Positions 1 through 6,817 of a stretch of 19,636 nt of DNA are shown here, in pieces. The notes beneath the pieces are model-generated. The model made no database searches. It saw nothing but the letters and a program-made list of their open reading frames with translations, and was not told where the DNA came from. Made by a program: the position numbers and the translations under genes. Source of the stretch: an uncultured Bacteroidales bacterium (lineage in GTDB: Bacteria > Bacteroidota > Bacteroidia > Bacteroidales > Muribaculaceae); assembly GCA_900554845.1 (NCBI GenBank), contig USIY01000019.1:1-19636 (forward strand), read 5' to 3'. How positions within the stretch are numbered: the first letter of the stretch is position 1; each line of letters starts with the position of its first letter.

Positions 1-122
1 TTATGTATTCTTGTTTCTCTGCCTATAAGTGCATCGACACCCCAACCGCCGTCCAAAAATACCTTTACAGATGCTTCAGACAGCATTTCAAGAATCTCAC
101 ATACATCAAAACAAGTTACCAT
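1..122 (-). CDS. Partial Lnu/ANT-type nucleotidyltransferase (N-terminus only)
   Basis: This reading frame starts at an ATG at 122-120 and runs off the left edge, giving about 40 residues. Near its end it reads VFLDGGWGVDALIGRETRIH. The GGWGxDALxGRxTRxH stretch is the start of the active-site region of lincosamide (Lnu) and related aminoglycoside 2''-nucleotidyltransferases, in which the metal-binding acidic residues follow shortly after; here they lie outside the window. Family members transfer a nucleotide from NTP to a hydroxyl of the drug in the cytoplasm. The gene lies 11 bp after the stop of the Vat-like acetyltransferase on the same strand and probably shares its transcript. Family membership is fairly clear from the motif. 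The actual substrate, and whether the rest of the gene is intact, cannot be judged. Confidence 0.75.
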   Translation of the reverse strand, partial: MVTCFDVCEILEMLSEASVKVFLDGGWGVDALIGRETRIH

Positions 123-133
123 AAAATTCGAAT

Positions 134-775
134 TTATAGGTTTCTGATCAATGATAAATCACCACTTGACAAAGCTTTGAAATTGCGCTCAATTTTCTCA
201 ATGTCCCAATCCCACCATTTCAGTTGCAGCAGAAAGGCGATGAATTCGTCATCAAAACGCATCCTGACCACTCGGCAGGGATTTCCCACGGCAACAGCGT
301 ATGGAGGAATGTCTGAGGCAACAACAGAGTTGGCTCCGATAATTGCACCGTCGCCTATATGAACGCCTGGCATGATGGTAACATGCTGGCCAATCCAGAC
401 ATCATTGCCCACAACGGTATCACCCTTCAGAGGCAATTCATCTTTCACTGGAGCAATGGCACTTCCCCAGTCACCACCAATGACATAAAACGGATAGGTT
501 GTCACACCGTCCATCCTATGATTGGCTCCATTCATGACAAACTCCACACCCTTGGCAATAGCGCAGAATTTGCCAATAATCAGCCGGTCACCTATGAAGT
601 CGTAGAAATGAGTGACATGCTTCTCAAACTGGTCAGCACCATCCACATCATCGTAGTAGGTATAGTCGCCGATGATGATACGCGGGTTCTTCACCACGTT
701 CTTGATGAAGCAGAGGCTTGGAATCTTCGGATTCGGAAAAGCCTCATTGGGGTTGGGTCTATTATTGATTTCCAT
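134..775 (-). CDS. Vat-like streptogramin A O-acetyltransferase (hexapeptide xenobiotic acyltransferase)
   Basis: The 213-residue product matches the length and layout of the Vat/CatB xenobiotic acetyltransferases, which move acetyl from acetyl-CoA to a hydroxyl of streptogramin A or chloramphenicol in the cytoplasm. Visible family marks are TYYD near residue 39, IGKFCAI near 67, the catalytic-histidine motif MNGANHRMDG (His86), and left-handed beta-helix hexapeptides such as VVGNDVWIGQHVTIMPGV and IGDGAIIGANSVV. PPYAVAVGNP and a WWDWD segment near the C-terminus also fit. The agreement with VatD-type proteins recalled from memory is strong across the whole length. The gene sits 27 bp after abi and 11 bp before the nucleotidyltransferase, so it is the middle gene of a minus-strand operon. 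The acetyltransferase fold and catalytic histidine are seen; the drug substrate is inferred. Confidence 0.88.
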   Translation of the reverse strand: MEINNRPNPNEAFPNPKIPSLCFIKNVVKNPRIIIGDYTYYDDVDGADQFEKHVTHFYDFIGDRLIIGKFCAIAKGVEFVMNGANHRMDGVTTYPFYVIGGDWGSAIAPVKDELPLKGDTVVGNDVWIGQHVTIMPGVHIGDGAIIGANSVVASDIPPYAVAVGNPCRVVRMRFDDEFIAFLLQLKWWDWDIEKIERNFKALSSGDLSLIRNL

Positions 776-802
776 AAATTCCGATTTATCTGTCTTTTTA
801 TA

Positions 803-1708
803 TCAAGCAATTGGTGTATTCCATAATGGCTCAGCCTCCCAACCACGAGGAAAGCCCATCGCATTGATGTCAATGGACGGGTAGGAACTGAGTAGGGCAT
901 CAATCTTTGCCTTCATGTCGTTGTTCGGCGAAATGATGTCAAGGAAGAATTTAATGATACAGAGACTGAAATAGGCTTTCTTTTGGTTGACTGGAATTGC
1001 AATCCAAGGACGCGCCATACGTCGCTGAGTCAAAACCCTCAGAGCAAATGTACGGTTCCATACGCGAGCGTGATGACCGCAGTTGTTTCTGGCAACAGTG
1101 ATAATTGTCATCCATGAGTTAAAGACTGGCACTCCCAGGGAAAACTCTTGTGCTATCTTCTTTCGAATCTGGTTGCTCCTGATGTTATCGTATATCCTTG
1201 TCAGCACACCTAATGGAAGTATCTCAGCCAACATCCAAGAAGGTGGATATGGATCAGAATAAGTGTTGTGGAAATGTTCAATGAAATCTTCGCGCGACTT
1301 GGCAAGTTCAGCATCAATGAGCTGTTTTGTCCTCGTAAAGGTGTCGATATCATAGAAGCACGTAGGGTCGGTCATCCAAAAGGGATTCCCTGTTTCACGG
1401 CTCGTTATGTTGACAATGGCCCTACGGACGGCTATCTCTATCTTCTCAATCTCGTTGAACATCAGCAGGCGAAGATGCCTGTCGAAGCGATACATGTCCA
1501 AGGCTTGATTGAAAGTAGCTCCTGGTTTGAAAACATGATTTTCCTTCGGTGTTGTCAAAAGAGGATAAAGATAAGCACTAAATCTGTAATAGCCGATGTG
1601 GCGGAGATAGTTCTCCGTACGTGCAACACTCTCAATGTGAAGGCCACGCGATTGCAGCAATGTCACCAGTTGAGCTGGTGATGAGTATGTCTTTGTATAA
1701 TGTGCCAT
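803..1708 (-). CDS. Abi_2/AbiF-AbiD family HEPN protein (abortive infection type)
   Basis: The product has 301 residues. The family signature is visible: a lone basic N-terminus, HIGYYRFSAYLYPL around residues 37-50, YRFDRHLRLLMFNEIEKIEIAVRR around 73-96, and the late motif ARNNCGHHARVWNR. The last contains R207-x4-H212, the RxxxxH arrangement of HEPN ribonucleases, to which the Abi_2 family is assigned. Known members (AbiD, AbiF) block phage growth in lactococci and are thought to act on RNA. AbiF-type proteins have also been linked to small RNA antitoxins (recalled, not checked). This is the first gene of the operon. Its ATG lies 5 bp after a T-rich tract that follows a GC-rich leader hairpin. 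The neighbouring genes are drug-modifying enzymes, so this looks like a defence plus resistance cargo cluster. The family call is firm; phage resistance is inferred. Confidence 0.85.
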   Translation of the reverse strand: MAHYTKTYSSPAQLVTLLQSRGLHIESVARTENYLRHIGYYRFSAYLYPLLTTPKENHVFKPGATFNQALDMYRFDRHLRLLMFNEIEKIEIAVRRAIVNITSRETGNPFWMTDPTCFYDIDTFTRTKQLIDAELAKSREDFIEHFHNTYSDPYPPSWMLAEILPLGVLTRIYDNIRSNQIRKKIAQEFSLGVPVFNSWMTIITVARNNCGHHARVWNRTFALRVLTQRRMARPWIAIPVNQKKAYFSLCIIKFFLDIISPNNDMKAKIDALLSSYPSIDINAMGFPRGWEAEPLWNTPIA

Positions 1709-1710
1709 AA

Positions 1711-1760
1711 TAAAACAAAACGACCCGCCGATTTAAGCATTGTGAAGAGGCTTGGCGGGT
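1711..1760 (-). promoter_or_regulatory. Leader hairpin with T-rich tail before abi (attenuator or structured RNA)
   Basis: In the minus-strand transcript ACCCGCC (1760-1754) pairs with GGCGGGT (1729-1723). Inside that stem, AAGC (1753-1750) pairs with GCTT (1738-1735), leaving a 5-nt bulge and an 11-nt loop. The stem is followed at once by CGTTTTGTTTTA, ending a few bases before the abi ATG at 1708. This has the form of an intrinsic terminator located inside the leader, beginning about 4 nt after the predicted start of transcription. It could be an attenuator for the resistance genes or a structured RNA that partners the Abi protein. Confidence 0.6.
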
Positions 1761-1770
1761 TCTCGTGGTG

Positions 1771-1802
1771 CAAAGGTACTGCTTTTATTTGGAATAGCCA
1801 AA
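1771..1802 (-). promoter_or_regulatory. Bacteroides-type promoter for the abi-vat-nucleotidyltransferase operon
   Basis: Read on the minus strand the sequence is TTTG (1802-1799), 20 nt, then TACCTTTG (1778-1771). This is a full match to the Bacteroidetes primary promoter (TTTG at -33, TANNTTTG at -7, spacing 19-21). Transcription should start near 1764. The -7 box with its flanks also reads GTACCTTTGC, identical to the 10-bp GTANNTTTGC core used by CTnDOT-type elements. Confidence 0.75.
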
Positions 1803-2338
1803 CTTTTTGAAGAAAAAGAATAAAAGCAGCCTAAGAAATCCCCTTTTTGCTCAAAGTGTTACCTCATCCTTTCTTTTCCCTACCTTTTTGAATCAATTTG
1901 CACTGAAGATTACCTGTCTGGCAACACATAAACATTGGTACGATTGACACGGCAAACAAACAGTAGTCAACAAAAAAGAAAGTTGACAGCCGTTTGGATT
2001 ATCCAAAGTTGACTTTGAATTATTAACCGCCATTGAATCCCAGACACTTAGAGTGCCCAAGATACAATAGCGGTACAAGAACCTTGTTTTTAGCCGATTT
2101 TCGAGTCATCAACGAAGCCATAAAATGAGCTTCTAATGTCAACCAGACTTGGCAAACGGCAAAAATGCCTCAAAATTGAAAGTTAAATAATCTTGATGAA
2201 TTGTTAAATCTTGCTCACTTTTGAAGGCTGGTTTTGCTCTGCAAAACTCTTAGATTTGCCCTTTTGATGGATTGCACTTTTTTGTACCTTTCAACTTTGG
2301 TGGTATTGCATAAATATCTGTGCTGCAATTATTTATGA
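1803..2338. other. Non-coding region with GTCAAC/GTTGAC repeats, no convincing gene
   Basis: About 540 bp hold no ORF with protein-like content. The sequence is rich in one motif: GTCAAC at 1966 and 2138, GTTGAC at 1982 and 2008. The first pair forms a hairpin (1966-1971 with 1982-1987). CCAAAGTTGA (2003-2012) recurs inverted as TCAACTTTGG (2291-2300). Another perfect small hairpin is GTTTTGC-TCT-GCAAAAC (2231-2247), and CATAAAT/ATTTATG arms lie near 2310-2337. Such clustering resembles recombinase arm sites or regulator sites, but no known site is recognised. Confidence 0.4.
2263..2292 (+). promoter_or_regulatory. Possible promoter upstream of the truncated hybrid regulator
   Basis: TTTG (2263-2266), an 18-nt spacer and TACCTTTC (2285-2292) approach the Bacteroidetes promoter consensus. 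The last base of the -7 box is wrong and the spacer is one short. It would start transcription near 2299 and read into the truncated regulator gene. Confidence 0.3.
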
Positions 2339-2431
2339 AATCACAAAACAATCACACATGAATTCCGCACACCGCTCACCGTCATACAGGCAGCCGCACA
2401 GGAACTTATTCAAGATAGTGAGCCGGAGAGC
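2339..2431 (+). pseudogene. Orphaned H-box coding segment of the hybrid regulator
   Basis: In the same frame as the downstream CDS, and open back to a TGA at 2336-2338, this stretch encodes ITHEFRTPLTVI, the textbook H-box of a HisKA domain. The phosphorylated histidine is the CAT at 2357-2359. No ATG, GTG or TTG occurs in frame between 2339 and 2432. The segment therefore cannot be the start of a normal gene. The sensor half that should precede it is absent. Confidence 0.8.
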
Positions 2432-3898
2432 ATGACATATCAGAATGCAACAGCTATTCTTCGACATGAGTCAAGATTACTTAATCTAATCAATCAGATT
2501 CTGGACGTCGCAAAAATGGGTTCTGCAGACGTAAAATCCGCTCAATGGCGACATGGTGATATTGTTGAGTTTGTCAAAGTCTTATGCGATGGATTGAGAA
2601 GTTATGCCGCCGAAAAGGGAATCAATATAATTTATGCCCCTGCAGAGGAACCTCTGGAAATGGATTTCATTCCTGATTATGTCCAAAAAATCATATGTAA
2701 TCTAGTATCTAATGCTATAAAGTTCTCAGAAAAGGACGCTACCGTGTATATAGTGTCAAGAGCGAGTGTATCACAAATCCAACTTATCGTATGTGACACC
2801 GGTATTGGAATGAGCCACGTTCAAAAAGAAAACATATTTACGCCTTTCTATCAGGCTTCGGATAACTCCATTAATGCGGGCTCCGGTATCGGTTTATCGG
2901 TTGTCAAGATTGCGGTAGAAAAGATGGGCGGTCAAATTGAAGTGCATTCAGCCATGGGTGAAGGTTCCATATTTATTGTTACATTGCCTATGACAAGAAA
3001 TGAATCTGATGTGAAGACTTTTGATCTTGCTGAATATTTCAAAAACGATTCATTCAGTAAGACAGAAAAGGCTTGTAGTTGTCTGCCGGAAACAAATTCG
3101 GATGACAATCTTCAAGAAGATGATGTCCCTCGCGTACTTATCATAGAGGATACAACGGAAGTAGCCCGTTACATGATGCGGCAGCTCAATCCGAAATATC
3201 ATTATATCTTCGCGGCAAATGGCTGTGAGGGCTTTGAAAAAGCGATTCAGACAGTGCCGGATATTATTATTACCGACATCATGATGCCATGTATGAATGG
3301 ATTTGAACTTTGTAAAGCAATCAGGGAATCCGAGCTGTTGAATCATATCCCTGTAATCATGGTTACGGCCAAAGCGACACATGAAGACCGTATGCGCGGA
3401 TTGGAATCCGGTGCGGACGCATATATCGAAAAACCTTTCCACGCCGATGAACTTAATATGCGTGTTGAGAACTTATTGGAACAACGCCGGATGCTACAGA
3501 ACAAGTATTCAAAGGTTACCCACGAAAAGGCTACGGAAGAGGATGATACATCTGTGATAACCGACCCGGACAAAAACTTCCTGACTAAAGTCACAGATGC
3601 TGTCAAGAGTCAAATATCGGGTGGTAAGATTGATTACAACCTACTTGCTTCAGCACTTTGTCTGTCTCGTGCCCAACTGAATCGCAAGATTAAAGCGATT
3701 ACGGGAGAAACCACTACAAACCTTATTCTAAAGATAAAAATCGCGCTTGCCAAGAACCTTCTTGATAATACAGACAAATCTATAATTGAGATTGCCATGG
3801 ATTGCGGTATGGATTCAGACAGCTACTTCTGCACTATTTTCAAGAAAGCGACTGGACTCACGCCTTTACAATATCGAAACAGAAACAATGCGACGTAA
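2432..3898 (+). CDS. 5'-truncated hybrid two-component regulator (HATPase - receiver - AraC HTH)
   Basis: The 488-residue frame holds the second half of HisKA (residues 1-30), then a HATPase_c domain with N-box KIICNLVSNAIKFS (85-98), G1 CDTGIGM (121-127), IFTPFYQA and G2 GSGIGLSVVK. A receiver domain follows, with acidic E239/D240, phospho-acceptor D282 in IITDIMMP and K334 in EKPF, then an AraC-type helix-turn-helix (about 375-485). Complete Bacteroides hybrid systems are far longer, with a periplasmic sensor of beta-propeller repeats. Here the sensor, the membrane segment and the H-box-bearing start are lost or not translatable. Phosphorelay from its own kinase is therefore unlikely; the receiver and DNA-binding parts look intact. 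It is probably a decaying remnant, though a short regulator starting at 2432 cannot be excluded. No SusC/SusD genes are nearby. Confidence 0.85.
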   Translation: MTYQNATAILRHESRLLNLINQILDVAKMGSADVKSAQWRHGDIVEFVKVLCDGLRSYAAEKGINIIYAPAEEPLEMDFIPDYVQKIICNLVSNAIKFSEKDATVYIVSRASVSQIQLIVCDTGIGMSHVQKENIFTPFYQASDNSINAGSGIGLSVVKIAVEKMGGQIEVHSAMGEGSIFIVTLPMTRNESDVKTFDLAEYFKNDSFSKTEKACSCLPETNSDDNLQEDDVPRVLIIEDTTEVARYMMRQLNPKYHYIFAANGCEGFEKAIQTVPDIIITDIMMPCMNGFELCKAIRESELLNHIPVIMVTAKATHEDRMRGLESGADAYIEKPFHADELNMRVENLLEQRRMLQNKYSKVTHEKATEEDDTSVITDPDKNFLTKVTDAVKSQISGGKIDYNLLASALCLSRAQLNRKIKAITGETTTNLILKIKIALAKNLLDNTDKSIIEIAMDCGMDSDSYFCTIFKKATGLTPLQYRNRNNAT

Positions 3899-3932
3899 AA
3901 CCAGCTGATAGAATATGTGTCACATGGGAAGT

Positions 3933-3956
3933 CGTATCATACATTATGATACGTCG
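3933..3956 (+). terminator. Hairpin after the hybrid regulator
   Basis: CGTATCAT (3933-3940) and ATGATACG (3946-3953) form an 8-bp stem with a 5-nt loop, followed by TCGTCTTT. It lies between the stop of the regulator and the convergent small gene and may serve as a weak terminator. Confidence 0.45.
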
Positions 3957-3984
3957 TCTTTAAGCATATATTTATGAACTACCT

Positions 3985-4227
3985 TCATGACGACCCCAAT
4001 CCGGATTTATTCAACAATTCGAGAATCTCATCTACATATCGGCTGATATGTTTACTTAAAAATTCCACAAAGACATCATAATAATGTTGTGCAATCAGGA
4101 GCAACGGCGCGATAACGCCAAACATTATTACCGTGATTATTCTATTTTCTTTCTTGCTGAGTTTCTTGGAAGATTTGCCGGTATTGTTTTCAGGTACAGA
4201 AGCATTTTCGTTCTCTTTGTTATCCAT
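3985..4227 (-). CDS. Small single-pass membrane protein, unknown
   Basis: The product has 80 residues. A charged, hydrophilic N-terminus (about 27 residues, ending KKLSKKEN) is followed by one clear membrane helix, IITVIMFGVIAPLLLIAQHYY, and an amphipathic C-terminal helix of about 30 residues. The lysine-rich stretch before the helix suggests an N-in orientation. I recognise no family. A TAATTTTG box (4247-4240 on the minus strand) lies 12 bp before the start and might be its -7 element, though no TTTG sits at -33. The gene stands alone, convergent with the hybrid regulator and separated from the large minus-strand gene set by a strong terminator. Membrane topology is visible; function is unknown. 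Confidence 0.6.
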   Translation of the reverse strand: MDNKENENASVPENNTGKSSKKLSKKENRIITVIMFGVIAPLLLIAQHYYDVFVEFLSKHISRYVDEILELLNKSGLGSS

Positions 4228-4276
4228 GCTTAAATATCACAAAATTAAGTGAATATCTAACGTTATGCCATTATGA

Positions 4277-4305
4277 AAACCCACATGCGCAACTCATGTG
4301 GGTTT
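4277..4305 (-). terminator. Terminator of the minus-strand gene set
   Basis: AAACCCACATG (4277-4287) and CATGTGGGTTT (4295-4305) form a perfect 11-bp stem around a 7-nt loop. On the minus strand it follows the stop at 4320 by 14 bp and ends in GGGTTTTCATAA. It closes the leftward operon. Confidence 0.7.
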
Positions 4306-4319
4306 CATGATGTAGAGGT

Positions 4320-5663
4320 TTATTTCACGACTACTTTCTTTCCATTCATGATATATATGCCTGCTGGAAGAGAATGTAAATCTTTTTCAGATGCATTATG
4401 CTTTATGATAATGCCTTGCAGATTGTAGATGTGAGCTTTTGTCGAATTGTCAGCTATTATGCCTTGGATTCCTGATTCGCCAACAATTATCTCTGGTGAC
4501 CATGCCTCGCCATAAGAACCAAAATTGTCTGTCTCCGGCGTTTCTGTCCCCCAGTTGTTTCCGTCTACCGTCAGAGTCCAGCCTTCTGCTAACTCATACA
4601 AATCGCTGTTGGCTCGCACTTGAGCATAAGCCCGATAGATCCCTTCGGTGAATATATTTCCTTCGTATAATTCCCATTTGCCCTCGGAATCCTTTTTCCA
4701 CCAAGACAGGTTGACTCCGTTGATTTCCACTCCTTCGACATGCGCCTCCGATCCTTCGCTCATTATATAGGTAGGGCGTTTTGTCTCATTACCGTAGCCG
4801 ATAATGTCTGCTATGTCAGAGGTCGCGGTGACAGAAGTCACCTCTTTTTTCACAAGAATCACGGGCGAATGAGCAAAGGCACTGGAGTAATTCTCGCCTA
4901 CAGTTGGCTGATTAGTGTGCCATATTTCATCACCTATCGCGAGCACCCACTCCGGAGCCAGGACATGCGAAGCACCATACTCTCCATCCACGCGCACTTG
5001 AAGGCCCAGATAATAGCGGCCTTCCGTGAATACTTCCTGATCGAATAATTCCCACTCTTCTGCGTCATTCTGTTTCCACCATCGCGTCATGGTTTGATTG
5101 ATATGCGCTATCGAGCCCTCATCCGTCGTGATTTCGGGAAGATTTGTCGCCTTGCCGTAACCAACTATGTCGTAAATTGAAGGATTGCAGTTTGCTTTCA
5201 CAAGTTTTACCTCCTGTTTTGAAATCACCATTTCCGGCGACAGAGAACAGCCTAAAGACATTGCAGAGGATACATTAGCCTGAGAGGTTTCCCACACTTC
5301 ACCGTCAACAGTGAGTTTCCAGAATTGATCTAATCGGTGAGTGGTGCCGTGTTCGCCGTCAATTAGCCAGAAGGCGAGTATTCGGTAAACGCCTTCCGTG
5401 AATACAGCATCTGAATATGCGTCCCATTCGCCCTCCGCATTCTTCTTTTCCCAGTGCACGGCGTTATAATCAACATGTACTATCGGGCTCTCGCTTGTTG
5501 TGAACGTGGGAAGTTTTGTTTCCTTGCCGCAGCCTATGATGTCGGCAATGTCGGAAACTGCGTTTACTTCTTTTATCACTGTGCGGTTGTCAGTGGCGGC
5601 TGCTGCTTCAAGGCAGAAAAAGGACAAAATTCCTATTATGAGAATGTGAATTTTATAAGTCAT
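4320..5663 (-). CDS. Secreted three-repeat protein with T9SS-like C-terminal tail
   Basis: The 447-residue product begins with a Sec signal peptide (about residues 1-23, ending EAAAA). Three repeats of about 120 residues follow (31-150, 151-272, 273-396). Each has a V.A.SDIADIIGYG opener, a P.FTxSEGS..H segment, W.KK....W..Y...FTEG.YR, a L.VDG..W strand, and an SPEI/V.K end. The C-terminus (about 410-447) reads IYNLQGIII...LPAGIYIMNGKKVVVK, the pattern of type A sorting domains of the type IX secretion system. The repeats are paralogous to those in the protein encoded at 8270-10216. It is the last gene of the leftward set, just before the terminator. Export and surface delivery are inferred from the tail. 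The binding target of the repeats is unknown. Confidence 0.8.
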   Translation of the reverse strand: MTYKIHILIIGILSFFCLEAAAATDNRTVIKEVNAVSDIADIIGCGKETKLPTFTTSESPIVHVDYNAVHWEKKNAEGEWDAYSDAVFTEGVYRILAFWLIDGEHGTTHRLDQFWKLTVDGEVWETSQANVSSAMSLGCSLSPEMVISKQEVKLVKANCNPSIYDIVGYGKATNLPEITTDEGSIAHINQTMTRWWKQNDAEEWELFDQEVFTEGRYYLGLQVRVDGEYGASHVLAPEWVLAIGDEIWHTNQPTVGENYSSAFAHSPVILVKKEVTSVTATSDIADIIGYGNETKRPTYIMSEGSEAHVEGVEINGVNLSWWKKDSEGKWELYEGNIFTEGIYRAYAQVRANSDLYELAEGWTLTVDGNNWGTETPETDNFGSYGEAWSPEIIVGESGIQGIIADNSTKAHIYNLQGIIIKHNASEKDLHSLPAGIYIMNGKKVVVK

Positions 5664-5718
5664 AAGGCTCTATTTGATTGTTTTAATTTTATTGCTTTCA
5701 TTTTACCCGATTAGCGAA

Positions 5719-6753
5719 TCAGTCGAAACCATTGCCGGTCCAGGGTATTGTTTTGGTGGAGATGGCTTCGTAGGCGACGTTCAGCTCGATGAGCTCGATA
5801 TTTTTGCCCTTATGGGGAAGGGAGATGTGCATGGGATGACGAGAGTTGTTTATGAATATCCTCTCACTCTCACGCTTGAGTAATTTCACCGATTTGATGT
5901 CGGGATAATATCTGATGAGTTTGAACCATCTGGTATACTGGATGTCAGGCGACTCGCCGAGTACGTTTATTGCCAGCAAGGTCGTGCCGTCATTGCAACG
6001 CCAGATGCAAGACTCCATTCCCGAAGCCGGTGCTCCGCCTCCGAGATAGGACAGATAGCCTGACTGGAGATCGACTATCTTTGTTGCACCACCTTCAGGA
6101 CTCGGTTGCTTCCCATCGATGATGAGGTTGGCGGCATCTTTGATGACATCGTTGTCGACAAATGGAAGCACGGCCTTGAAGAACTCAGTCACCGACGGCT
6201 TGTCGCCGAGATTGACGCGATAAGTCTGTGCTGTATTGAACATCATGAAAGTGTTGCCTTTGTTGGCAATTCCTTCGACGCAGTCTTCGAAGGTCACAAG
6301 GCAATAATTACTGTCAGGTATGCCAAGGATGCTTACCACAATCTTCTCACTGTCCTTGCCGCAGTCCTTAATCTCGGCCGTTATGTAATTGCCCCCGTCA
6401 ATTCTGTAAGTGCCTTCGTAAGAAACTATGGGGTCTTCGTCGAGAACTACCACGCCGGGGATGCTGACGAAATGCTTGATTTTAGACAGCGACATCTTGC
6501 CGCTGTCATCGAATGACATCAGCAATTGAAAAGAGCCATTGATGGCATCATAGAGCTGCCAGTCACCCTCAAGGAACTGAAAACTCAGAGGCTCAATCTT
6601 CTTCTCCATGCCGTCGCCATCAACGGGATAATTTCTGACGTCGGTAGTGCTTCCGGTTTTGGAGGTCTTATGCTTGTTCTGTGCGTAAACGCAAGATACG
6701 CAAATGCATAAAAGCACTGCGGCGGCTATATAGAAATTCCACATATGTTTCAT
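5719..6753 (-). CDS. Exported protein of unknown function
   Basis: The product has 344 residues. The N-terminus is a signal peptide, with a hydrophobic core AAAVLLCICVSC and a likely cleavage after VYA at about residue 24. The first half contains FLEGDWQLYD, FDDSGKMSLS and YEGTYRIDGG, reminiscent of lipocalin-like Bacteroidetes domains that open with a GxW motif, although I cannot assign a family. The second half has no recognised motif. The gene lies between a lipoprotein gene, from which a GC-rich hairpin (6769-6799) separates it, and the repeat-protein gene at 4320. It is probably co-transcribed with these as part of an envelope gene set. Confidence 0.7.
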   Translation of the reverse strand: MKHMWNFYIAAAVLLCICVSCVYAQNKHKTSKTGSTTDVRNYPVDGDGMEKKIEPLSFQFLEGDWQLYDAINGSFQLLMSFDDSGKMSLSKIKHFVSIPGVVVLDEDPIVSYEGTYRIDGGNYITAEIKDCGKDSEKIVVSILGIPDSNYCLVTFEDCVEGIANKGNTFMMFNTAQTYRVNLGDKPSVTEFFKAVLPFVDNDVIKDAANLIIDGKQPSPEGGATKIVDLQSGYLSYLGGGAPASGMESCIWRCNDGTTLLAINVLGESPDIQYTRWFKLIRYYPDIKSVKLLKRESERIFINNSRHPMHISLPHKGKNIELIELNVAYEAISTKTIPWTGNGFD

Positions 6754-6768
6754 GTCGAGTCTTTAAGA

Positions 6769-6799
6769 ATCGCACGGCACTGCATCGATGCCGTGCGAT
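6769..6799 (-). terminator. Intergenic hairpin between exported-protein genes
   Basis: ATCGCACGGCA (6769-6779) and TGCCGTGCGAT (6789-6799) pair perfectly over 11 bp around a 9-nt loop. In the leftward transcript it follows the stop at 6818 and precedes the next start at 6753. Only a short TTCTT tail follows, so it may be a partial terminator or an mRNA processing or stability element rather than a full stop. Confidence 0.5.
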
Positions 6800-6817
6800 A
6801 CATAATACAGTGTTTTG

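Noticed and set aside
3..826. Plus-strand open frames at 3-362, 359-826 and 672-884
   Set aside because: They lie antisense to the nucleotidyltransferase and Vat-like genes, whose motifs are unmistakable on the minus strand.
1268..1681. 137-codon plus-strand frame inside the abi gene
   Set aside because: It is a shadow of the Abi_2 protein. Its translation shows no motif and no sensible start context.
1893..2078. 61-codon minus-strand frame in the non-coding region
   Set aside because: Its composition is not protein-like, it has no neighbours in phase, and it overlaps the GTCAAC/GTTGAC repeat cluster.
2231..2247. GTTTTGC-TCT-GCAAAAC hairpin as a terminator
   Set aside because: No gene ends upstream of it on either strand, so there is nothing for it to terminate. 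It is kept only as a description of the region.
2284..2293. GTACCTTTCA as a second CTnDOT-type core
   Set aside because: It matches only the first eight positions of GTANNTTTGC, so it does not pair convincingly with the site at 1770-1779 as an element end.
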